Assembly: GCA_905250125.1 (NCBI GenBank)
Contig: CAJNOL010000109.1
Coordinates: 62,001 to 126,000, forward strand
Origin: Rotaria sordida
Lineage: Eukaryota > Rotifera > Eurotatoria > Philodinida > Philodinidae
Direction: 5' to 3'
DNA length: 64,000 bases
The notes beneath the pieces are model-generated. The model was given only the letters and a program-made list of their open reading frames with translations, did not search any database and had not been told where the DNA came from. Below, piece after piece: positions 51,239-61,492 of this stretch. A program made the translations under genes and the position numbers. Position 1 is the first letter of the stretch. Every line of letters starts with the position of its first letter.

Positions 51239-52464
51239 CTATAAGATTGAATTAAAATTAATATTGCTTGATGTCGAAGATGATGATGATGAATTACATG
51301 ATATATTTTGTTCATCTAAATGTGTTTTTTTATGTAATTTTAAATGAACAAGTTGTGTAAAACGTGCTGAACATGAATGATTTGGACATAAATATGGTTT
51401 ATCTCCCGTATGTAAACGAAGATGAGTTTTTAAATTTGATGTTGATGAAAATCTTTTTGGACAATATGGACATGAATGTGGTCGTTCACCTTTTAAAATA
51501 TTTAAAAACAAAAAAAACAAAAGTAGAATTTAAAAAAAAACAAAAAGTTTTATTTTATTTACCTGAATGAACAAGTGTATGTTTTTGAAGATGAGCAAAT
51601 TGTGTAAATGATTTTGGACATTGTGTACATACAAATGGTCTTTCATTTGTATGTGTTCTTAAATGTACTTTAAGATTTGATAATTGACTAAAAGTTTTAT
51701 GACATTGAACACATTCATAGATGATTTTTCCATTTTCTTTTCGTAATGGATATGGTAAAGATTTATGACCACGACCATGAACTACAGTTGTACTTATTGT
51801 TGTTGTTGTTGTAGATGATGATGATGATGATACTGTTGTTGTTGTTGTTGTTTTTGGTAAAGAATTTTTACTTAATATTCTATCAATAGAAAAATTTAAT
51901 TGTGATGATTGATTAGTTGTTGAATTAGATTGTATAGATGAATGTATTTTTTCATCAACTATCAAAAAAAAAACAAAAATATTTTTTGTGTTTTGTAGAC
52001 ACGAACGTTTATTTTGATATGTACCTGTTGATTGAATAGGAGTTCGTTGACGAAGAGTTGAATTTAATATTGAACAATTTCGTTCATCCACTGATTTTAC
52101 TGGTACATTTAAATAATTTGTTTGTAAAGTATATGGAAAAAGATATGGTAACTGTAATATTATAAAGTTTTCAAAAAAAAAAAAACAAAATATTCTTTTT
52201 TTTTTTTTTTTTCAATAATCTTACACGAAGATCACTACTATGGCCAGAAAATTGACGAAAAGGCCATCGAGCATGAGGTTGCTATTTGAATAGCAAAAGA
52301 TAAACAAAGAATTTTCTTTATTTTATTACCTTTTGTTCATTAAACCATCCTGTTGATTGTGGTCGAATCATTCGATGAATTAATTCATTCGAAGGAATTA
52401 TTGTATCATCCTGAGTTTTAGTTGTAGGAATATGGCCATATGGATACTGTTTATTACGAATCAT
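51239..52464 (-). CDS. PRDM1/Blimp-1-like C2H2 zinc-finger protein lacking a PR domain
   Basis: Exons: 52464-52330, 52281-52225, 52151-52025, 51958-51563, 51489-51239. Total 966 nt, 321 aa, in frame. Residues 1-106 are unlike known domains; a Thr/Ser-rich linker leads to [20 protein letters not shown], which closely follows the sequence just before finger 1 in PRDM1. Four C2H2 fingers follow: about 187-209 ([13 protein letters not shown]), 215-237 ([13 protein letters not shown]), 243-265 ([13 protein letters not shown]) and a fourth with [19 protein letters not shown] (an extra residue pair between its cysteines). Finger order and linker match PRDM1 fingers 1-4; the fifth finger and the SET-like PR domain are absent. 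It probably acts as a sequence-specific transcriptional regulator. An acceptor-like TATAG ends two bases before the ATG, so a 5' exon or spliced leader is possible. Confidence 0.85.
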
Positions 52465-53974
52465 GTCTATAAAAATATTTTTAAAATATTTTTAATCTTC
52501 TTATATAAATTACTTTTAGTTGTATCACTTTTCATCATTATCATTAGTCTTCAAACAACATCTAACAGTTAGAAGTACTTCTTACCAAGAAAAGAAAGTT
52601 AATTATTTCTCATAGTAACAAAGAAAGAGAAAAAAAAAAAGAAAAAAGAATTTCATCCAATCAATTTTCTCTCCGAGAATATCTTTCTCTCTCGTTATTA
52701 TTTCTTTTACAATAAACCAATGAGAACAAAAGCAATCATGTCTGTTCGCGACTCCGTTTTCTTAATAACAGACATTTCATCTCGATTGACTGGTCTACTC
52801 TATTCTAAAATAAACAATTGTATAGTTGACTGTGTTTGAATAATTGATTTGAAGTATATTATCAGGTATCTCTCTATTACATGATTATTAAAAAAAAAAA
52901 AAAAGAACCTATTAAATAACAATAGACACAAATCGATAAGAATTTTGTTTTATATGTTTTTGATGATCACATAGAAGTGTATAACTACTTAAAATCAAAA
53001 ATAGAAATAAAAGTTTATTTAAAAAACAAAAAAAGAATAATAACATATAAAATGGTTCACTTGAAATTCTATAATGAATTGACAATCTGTTCTAATAAAT
53101 AAATATTGTTTTCTTTAATATTCTGAAACCATGTTGTGTATTTTTATAAATTAAACCAAGTAAAGATGAAATATGTAATCGACAGTGTCAGTTTTCTATT
53201 TTGATGAAAAAAAAAGAGAAGACGAGATCTAAGAAAATTTAATTTATGGGTAAAGCAGCAATGAGAGAACTATGTCATTTGATTGAATTGAGATTCATTC
53301 TATTATTTTATGTTTGTCTCATGTTAATTCATGCTTAAAAAATTTGATTCGTTTGTGTGTATTCGCGTCATAAGTTAATCAGTGTCGAATGGTGTAATCA
53401 TCGACTTTCTTCTTTTCCCGTGTTCTTCTTCTTCTTAGTTTTTATTCAATGAAATTTGAGAACAATAACAAAGCAAATCGTTTGAACAGAAAATAGGGTG
53501 GAGTCATGTCGCCGTCTTTTCATGTAGAAAAAAAAAATCGATAAGACGAAGAAAAAAAAAATGAGACGTATAAAGTGCTGTCAAATGACATTTTGCTTCT
53601 GTTGTTATTGATAAGAATTGAGTCTTTGTCTTCATGTCACCCTCCTGTGCACACATTATTTTTCTTTTCAATAATCATCACGATAATTAGAGAGACTAAA
53701 AATCACCTTTATATATATATGAAAAGGTGTAGAGATAATGAAATGTACTGGAAAATTTATTTTGACATGCGAAATATTAATAATGTATTTACTTAAGACA
53801 AAAAAAAAAAAAAAAAAAATGGATAGTAAACAAGAAGATTACTTGAGAAAATAAATATATCAATAGAATTCTTCCATCAATCATAGAAGATGTGTTGAAA
53901 GATGCAATAAAAGATATCATTATAGAGTTATTGACATAACATGGAATGTCTATTTTCTTTTTTTTTTTTCTTTT
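52465..53974. other. Intergenic: upstream of the PRDM1-like gene
   Basis: 1.5 kb between the PRDM1-like start and the DNAJ stop, both minus strand. I looked here for exons encoding a PR/SET domain and found none. It contains homopolymer runs (about 53801-53819 poly-A) and CT/GA-rich low complexity. The plus-strand open frame at 53575-53796 is not credible. Confidence 0.5.
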
Positions 53975-54917
53975 CTAAACTCGAACAGTTTTTGATGGTA
54001 TTGTTGTATGACGATTTTTATTTTGTCGACATTGTTGTTCATGTTGAATTAAATGATTTCGATCAGATGAAATTTTTTTATGACAATTTATACAATGTGT
54101 TAAATCATCAAAAAAATGATCATTATTAAATGATGAATATGATGATGGAATATATACATGATTTTGTTGTTCATATACATCAACTAATTCATTAAGAAAC
54201 CAATCTGTTGGCATTGTTGAATGTATAACAGGAATATTATTTGTTGAAAATAATTTTGATTTTGAACGTTTATTATGATGACGATGATGTTTTGAACGAG
54301 TAGTATTTGAAATTGGATGAAATAAAGATTCATTATTTAAATAGATTGGTGATGATGAATATATATGATGATTATTTTCAGGATTATTATTCATTGTATC
54401 AAAAATATAAGTATAAAAATCACGATAACCTGGAGAATTCATCATTTTTGATGTAAAATCTGATTCTTGAAAAAATTGTATATCATTTAATATATCAAAT
54501 GGATCGATAGGGTTCGACATAAAATTATCGAATGCATGAAGATGAAATGAATCTAAAGAAAAATAAATAAAAACTTTTTTCATTCATAAAAAATGCTTGA
54601 ATTTTTTTTTAACCTTCATTTGGTTGTGTATAATCCATATTGGTTGTTGTTGTTGTTGTTTCATATCGTGTATTTTGCTTTTGTTGAGATAATATTGATT
54701 GTTGTTGATCATATTCACGTCTTCGATTTTCATCACTTAATACTTCATAAGCTTGTTGAATTTTTTTAAATTTTTCTTCAGCATCTTTATCTTTATTTCG
54801 ATCTGGATGCCAGATAAGTGCTAAACGTTTATAAGCTTTACGAATATCAATTGATGTCGCATGTCGATTAATATTTAATTCCTTATAATAATCAACTGTA
54901 GATGAACTTGAAACCAT
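53975..54917 (-). CDS. J-domain co-chaperone (DNAJB-like) with a Cys/His C-terminal motif
   Basis: Two exons: 54917-54614 and 54552-53975. Total 882 nt, 293 aa. The J domain is at about residues 8-73 with YYKELNINRHAT at its start and the HPD tripeptide at 37-39, which stimulates Hsp70 ATPase. Helix IV ends in RREYDQQQ. The J domain is followed by Gln/Thr-rich sequence, a region resembling the DNAJB6/B2 class in composition (DPFDILND), a His/Arg/Lys-rich basic patch (RSKHHRHHNKRSKS) and a terminal C-x2-C ... H ... H ... C arrangement (HCINCHKKISSDRNHLIQHE) that could bind zinc. I do not recognise that C-terminal combination from named DNAJ proteins, so the subfamily is uncertain. Confidence 0.88.
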
Positions 54918-55975
54918 TTCGTAACGTTCTTGTTGAATAAATAGAAAGAAAAAAGAAAGAAAGAAAGAAGAATGATTATTAGATAAATAACAAAAAAAAA
55001 ATATATATATATATTTTATGCTATGTCCTTCTATTCAGCAATCTAATGAGTAGCGTAACAAAGTATATGGTACACATATTCATATTGATGAACATGAATA
55101 TATATATGTGTATTCGATATTAAAGTTTGGTAATGAAAAAGTAAACGAAAAAAAAAACGAAGCATGAAGGTAAATGAATGAAAGTATAGAAGTCCTTCGT
55201 TATCTTTTTCTCTTTATGCAAAAACATGATGGTTACGCTTGACCTATTATTGATCATGATTATGGTTGGTAAAGATGAGATACATTTTAGTACGTTTATA
55301 TTTTCATTTAAATACTAATGAACATACTACGAAGTAACGGTTTATTGAATTCTTACGTAAGAACGAAGAAGATTTTATCGTTAAAAACAAAATTTTATTA
55401 CTTTTCGTCTTCTTTTTTTTTCCCCGTTGTTATTATCGATACAAAAAGAAAAATGTTATATGTAATTAGTTTGTTTTAGATTCTAGAATATTTGAAGATA
55501 ATAACAACTGATTGTATAGAAAAGGTTCTTTTTTTTTTTTGCAATATTTTTTTTACTTATAAACGATCATTGAGATTGTCATCAGTGATTGATATTGTAA
55601 ATAATGAATAGTTTTAAAAGATTTTTAAACTTTGATGAGTAGCTGATAAAGAAAGTCCTTTCAAGATTACTGATAAACTTTCCATAGATTAATAAAAGAA
55701 AGAAAAGAATGGTTTTATGTATATTTTATAAAATTTATTCATGTTGAGATACATCAATATTTTATGCTTCGGATATATATGTCTATGGTATAGATGATGT
55801 ACAATTCTACTTTGTTTCTATGGAAATTTATTCAAAAATTATCTAGAAAAAGTTTTCCAATATACAAAAAAAACAATATATCAATTCGATAATTTTACAA
55901 ACATGTGTTTACGCAATAGAAAAATTCATTTGAAGAACATAGTTATCACTTCGATAATTTGAAAAATCATTTGAA
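54918..55975. other. Intergenic upstream of the J-domain gene
   Basis: About 1.06 kb of AT-rich DNA with a GAAA microsatellite near 54948-54970 and TA runs near 55000-55015. It presumably contains the DNAJ promoter. No gene or element supported until the inverted repeat at 55976. Confidence 0.45.
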
Positions 55976-56570
55976 CAATAAACTAAAGTGGTGAAGAAAA
56001 GTTTAACAACAACATTTGTTTTTTTTTCTATAATGTAAAGCAATTAGCTGAAATTATAGATAATGATTTTAATAATCAATGGAGTTTTCTATTTGTTGCG
56101 TTCTATACCAAGATGCCATAGATGAAATATGGTGGCAAGATTTTTCAAAAAAACAAATACGGTACTTTTCAGACCTCAGAAGACTTTGTTGGAGATATTT
56201 TTTAATGATGGCATTTAAAAGAATGTAAAATTCCGAACAAAATAAGGCGTCACCGCATTTTCTACGGCCTTCCCAAAGAAGGTTATAAGAGTACCATAAT
56301 AACCATAAAAAAACGAAATTTATCAAAAAATCCATTTAAAAAAATGCTTTTTTGATTTTTATAACACTTATAAATTGTTCAGGAAAGATTATAGAAAATG
56401 CGGCGACTCTTGATTTTGTTCTCTTTAATATGATATCGTTAAAAAATAGCTCCGATAAAGTCTTCTAGGACCTAAAAACTACCGTGTCTGAGTTTTTAGC
56501 AACTTTATCATCAAAGTTCATCCAAAAACTATATTGTTGTTAAACTTTCTTCCACCACGTTATAATATAA
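55976..56570. repeat. ~595 bp full-length foldback element
   Basis: Two arms of roughly 290 bp are imperfect reverse complements. The ends share (A/G)GTGGT..AAGAAA(A)GTTTAACAACAA. Further in, the arms share ACGGTA.TTTT, AGAAGACTTT, GGAG.TATTTTTTAA and a C(A/G)CCGCATTTTCTA block close to the centre. The minus-strand open frame at 56069-56335 is a translation of the arm, not a gene. This is the clearest long hairpin in the window. Confidence 0.8.
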
Positions 56571-56939
56571 AACTCTAAACTCTAAGTATTCATCGGAGCT
56601 TCAGCGTTTTATTGATTGTTTTGCTCCATCAGATCACAAAAAAAACCGCTCAAGCCCTTCTGCAAAGTTCAGTCAGTTTGAGCAAAAATGTTCCAATCGA
56701 GCTCCGAATTCATTGACTTCTCTCCCAATTCTAATGACGTTAGGACATCTCTGCATTCGATATTAGAATGAACATTTGAATTCAACATTTTTTTTTGTCT
56801 AGATGATAACCTAGATTTTATAATAGCAATAAATATTAGTCTGATGATGTCGTGCATATCTTGAATGTGTATGCACAGATGTCGCAAGTATTTAATCGTT
56901 TATAAATTAGACGAATTATATTCGATTTATTAAAATATA

Positions 56940-57405
56940 GCAGAAAATGCCTTTGTTTAATTCATCGTTCATCTTTAAAAACCATAGATAAAATAAAAAA
57001 TTTTCTTAATGAATTTGAAATCGATACAACTGATGGTTATAAAGCATCAAAATATATTAAATAATTAGTAAATTAAAAATTTTCTTTTTCTATTTTTTTA
57101 ATTTAATGTTTTCTTTTTTTCATTTGAATTCTTCAAAGAAATTTAGCTAATCGTAAATAAACGAAAATATACCAACAAGGTAAATAGAACAAATTTTTGT
57201 TTTCTTTTTTGAACAAACATTGGATTATTTTCTTTTATTTCCTAGACAAATCAATCCAATTGATCAAGTATTTTCTCTATTGTACATGATATGGTACTAT
57301 TTTCCGGCTTGAAAATTGTTCATTATGGTGAAGCTAGAGAATGTTATGAAGAAATGAGTTTATGGCATATTAATCAACAACGTACATAACAATTACAATT
57401 GTTTA
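56940..57405 (+). pseudogene. Possible unidentified gene relic upstream of VPS36
   Basis: Two plus-strand patches have coding-like composition. One (about 56955-57063) ends in FEIDTTDGYKASKYIK before a stop. The other (about 57280-57388) reads MVLFSGLKIVHYGEAREC, then EEMSLWHINQQRT and a stop. Candidate splice-like sites lie between them, but stops occur in all frames and there is no clear start. I do not recognise the family; this may be the eroded 3' end of a gene. Confidence 0.3.
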
Positions 57406-57541
57406 AAGAAATTGTATATTATTCTTTATTATTTTTTTTTTTGTATTAAAATAATTAGATATATATATTTTGATAATAAATATAAAGTCAGATTTTTTAA
57501 AAACATTATTTGAAGATTTGTATTATATATATATATAATAA

Positions 57542-60500
57542 ATGGCTGATCGTCTTGCATGGACAGATGGACAGTTACATGTCGGTGAAGTTATGATAAC
57601 GTCACAAAATGGAGTTTCAATTAATGATGGATCAGAAAAGGTGAGAAGAGATTTTCGAAAAAACAAAAAAAAATTTTTGATTTTTATTTATTCAAATTTA
57701 TAGACCGATTATCAAAAAGGTTTAATAACATTAACTAGTCATCGAATTTTATGGCAAGATAAATCTGCACAGGTGTATGATTTTATTTATTAATAAAATT
57801 TGTTAATAAAGTTTATTTTTAGATAGAATTACCATTATCTGTTGTTATATTTAGTGAGAAAAAAGATGCATCATTAACTTCAAAGTAAGACTTAATTAAA
57901 ACTATTCATATTAAGATTCATTTGAACGATACCGAAAAAGATTTATAGTCATGATGAGTCAGTTCTCATTAGAGTTCGGCGACAGTTCCAGAAAACTGGA
58001 GCCGGAATCGTTAAATCATTAGATAGATACTAAAATTGTTATATCTATGTCAAGAAATCTTCATTTTTTTTTATTCTTGAGATTAAAGATTTCAGTATAT
58101 ATGTATAATTTTGTTTTGTTTAAATAATGAAATATATGATATCTTTAATCTCAACAATTCAATAGTAAAAATTTGTTAAAATCGACTTAAAACTTTTGTA
58201 TCTACTGTCTATACCCTAACTCCTTCTTTTTAATCATAAGATATATAGCATAATTTATATAAAAATCTCGAAAAATAAACCTAGGAAGCTGTTGATTATC
58301 TGAACTAAGTGTTTTAACTATAAGATTTGATACAGAGATAAAACTGTGTTTTTGTTTTCTGAGGCTGATATTGAATAAAAAAGATGTAAGATATTGACAA
58401 ATTTCCAGTGTCATTTTGTTCCAGAGATATATATACGCTGTCAAAAGTGATAATGGCTTCATTCAATAATCCAAATTCACTCGGGACTTTTTTATTTATG
58501 CAAACAAGTAGTATTCCATTTAGAAAAATTATACAATATAAATGTGACGGTATATGTTTGCTCTTACAATAGAAATAAAAAAATATCGAAGGATAATTTT
58601 CTGCATTTCAAAAATATATAGGACATATTTTGACACCGTATGCTTCTTGGAAATAAAATGATGAATGAGACTCACTAATGTTTTATTTTAAAGCAAAAAA
58701 AATCTTTTTTTTTATTCGATTCCAATATTAACAGAAGAGTTTTTACCACCGTTTCAAACCTTGTAACCGAAATATCGAGTTAAAATAATGGTTTCTAGTC
58801 ATTTTAATTTCAAATATCAATTATTTTTTCAAACTCCTTTTTTTTTTTATTACATAGAAATGTTAAGAAAGAGTTCTTCTAGTCGACTAATTTATTTTCA
58901 AGGAAAACGAACAACATACTGATTATTGAGTTTTCTTTTTCGTAGAAGCCTTGAATGGACCAAAACAAAGGAAATAATTACATTTAAATCAATAATCTCA
59001 TCATTTTTGCTATTACTATAAGTAAATTAATTTCTACAAAACAACTTCTTAATTGAATGAAAGAATAAAAAAAAATCATTAAAGATATTTCTATTTTGTA
59101 GCGATAATTCAGAAAAGAAAAAGAGCTTTTTATTTTTTTAATATGTTAACCCTTTAAGTATCAACATATTTTATAAAGTACGGTTTTCTGAAGTTTGTTT
59201 TTCATTTTGCAAACACAAAAATATAATAAAAATCCGACAATATAATTATGTCTACTAATCTCAAATATATATATGATTAGTTTTGCTAATAAATGTACGG
59301 GAAGTGAAAAAAAACGCAACGTAAAGGAAATGATGTTGCATTCGGGTTAGCATGAACTCTTCTTGACTATATTTTTTCCTGTAAATATTATTCCCTTAAG
59401 TTTTCATTATTATTATATTTCTACATGATTATAATAGACATTAACTATAAAAGATATGGTAGCATAGGTAATTTTCTTGTCTCTCGATGTACGTTTCAAA
59501 ATAGTTAGTGCTTATTTTCAATGAACTTTTCGAACTATATACTCCACTAGTTAACTTTTATAGTTTGTGTGGATAATCTAAAAATATTTTCGAATATCTT
59601 ATACAATTTTTTAAGCGAAAATAATATTCTTCGACTAAGACATGTGTTTTTGCAAGCAGCGTACCAGTTGTGATAAATTTTAAATGCTCTTTTGCTTCAT
59701 GTAAAACACAGATCTCAAAATCAGTTGGAATTAGTTGAAAATTCGTAGTTTTTAGTTTTTTTTCAATCGATGCCGAAATCTTTGTTTTGTATTTCATAAA
59801 TTTTGACTACAGCTTCGGATAGAGTGCAAAAAAATTAATCCTGTCCTCATATAAACAATCTACAGGCGACTACTTACTTAATAAGAAGAACATGTCATCT
59901 TTGACATCATGTTCTAAGAATTGATGTATTCCTGAAATCATTAATTACGATCTGATTTGTTTATTAGAGCTCGTCTTATTTGTACTCTATCAAGAGGTCA
60001 AGAACCGAAACGTCCAGGTCCATTTGCAAGTAGTCGTCATGATGAAATACAATTTGAATTTCGTGAAGGTGGTTGTAATGACGTAATTAAAAACATAAAT
60101 ATTTTATTTTCAATAAAAAAACAAAAATTTTAAATTTCTTTTTGAAGTTTTTACGTTTAATTCAAGAAGAATTAGTTAAAAAACGTTGGTTATTACAACC
60201 AGTTAAATCAACAACAACAACAACAACAATGAGTTCAACAACAGTCTGTTGAAAATTTGTATTAAAAATTTTGAGAAAAAAAAAAAATTTTTGCAAATTT
60301 GTTTTAAGAGCGATCGTTCACATCGTACGGGTATTTCAGGTATTGAAAATCATTTACAACATCAATTAAATGTTCAACATCAATCAATTAGTGGTGCTTT
60401 TCAAGATTTAAATAAACTTATGCAACAAGTTAGTATGATAATTATATATAGGTTTTTTTTTTTTAGTATAAAAAAAAAACTGCTTTTATTTTTTCTTAAG

Positions 60501-61492
60501 GCTAAAGAGATGGTTAATATATCAAAAACAATTGCAACAAAAATTCAAGAAAAACGTAATGATTTAACCAGTGATGAAGTAAGAATAATTTTCAATAATT
60601 ATTTAATTGTGTTCTTTTCTGTTTTGTATCAATTAAAAGTTTATTATTTAGACAATTCGTTTTCGATCTTATTTACTCAGTCTTGGTATTGATAATCCAG
60701 TAACAAAAGAATCAGCCGGTAATCAATATCATACATCATTAGCTAAAGAATTATCATCGGTCTTAGAAAAAGCATTAAAAGTAAGTAAAATTAAATTAAA
60801 TTTCGATTTTTAATAATAAAATAATAAATTTTTTTTTATTAAGGATACAAATGGAATAATGACATTAAGTGATGCATATTGTCGAATTAATCGTGCTCGT
60901 GGTTATGAAGTATAATATTTAATAAAATCTTAAAAATCAAAAAATTTCTTTTTTTTTTTGTTTTAGTTAATTTCACCAGAAGATTTACTTAATGCAGCTG
61001 TACATATGGAAGAATTAAATTTACCTGTTAGGTTAGAAAATACTTTTTATTTTATTTTTGAACAATAAAAAAAAGAATATTTCATATTTTATTTTAGATT
61101 ACGTGTATTAAGTTCGGGTACAAAAAGTTTTGAATTAACAAATCGAAATGAAAAGAAAGATTTACAAGAAATTGCTAATCTTGTAAGTAAATTGAATAGA
61201 ATTTTGTTTTATTTTATTTTATTTTATTTTTTGAAATAAAAGGCTGAATCATCAATATCAATGAGTGCAGATCAATTAGCTAATCTTATTGGTATACCTG
61301 TAATTGTTGCTCGAGAAAGGTAATGACATAAGATTTTAAATACAAAATCAAAAAAAGTTACTTTTTTGAATTATTATTATTATTATTATTTGTTTTTCTT
61401 TTTTCTATAGATTAATTGCTGCTGAAACATATGGTTTACTTTGTCGTGATGATTCGATTGAAGGACTTCGATTTTATCCGAATCAATTTTGA
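57542..61492 (+). CDS. VPS36: ESCRT-II subunit VPS36
   Basis: Endosomal sorting subunit that binds phosphoinositide and ubiquitin through its GLUE domain and assembles with VPS22/VPS25 (family knowledge). Exons: 57542-57640, 57704-57772, 57823-57884, 59968-60082, 60148-60243, 60309-60428, 60501-60578, 60652-60780, 60844-60909, 60967-61031, 61098-61182, 61243-61319, 61411-61492. Total 1143 nt, 380 aa (human 386). The N-terminus [12 protein letters not shown] and [12 protein letters not shown] are GLUE-domain segments, with no inserted zinc fingers. The C-terminal half shows GISGIE, KAKEM-type helix sequence ([15 protein letters not shown]) and the winged-helix segments [17 protein letters not shown] and [20 protein letters not shown]. 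The donor after exon 5 (ACA|GTCTGT) is atypical, but the family sequence resumes correctly at 60309. Intron 3 is 2.1 kb, by far the longest in the gene. Confidence 0.93.
57885..59967 (+). other. VPS36 intron 3 (2.08 kb) with a small hairpin
   Basis: Phase-2 intron in the GLUE-domain coding region. Arms of about 24 nt at roughly 58077-58100 and 58130-58153 pair (TTGAGATTAAAGAT against ATCTTTAATCTCAA). Open frames at 58202-58462 and 59558-59797 (minus) lack recognisable domains. The length is unusual next to sister introns of 50-90 bp, suggesting inserted DNA. Confidence 0.5.
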
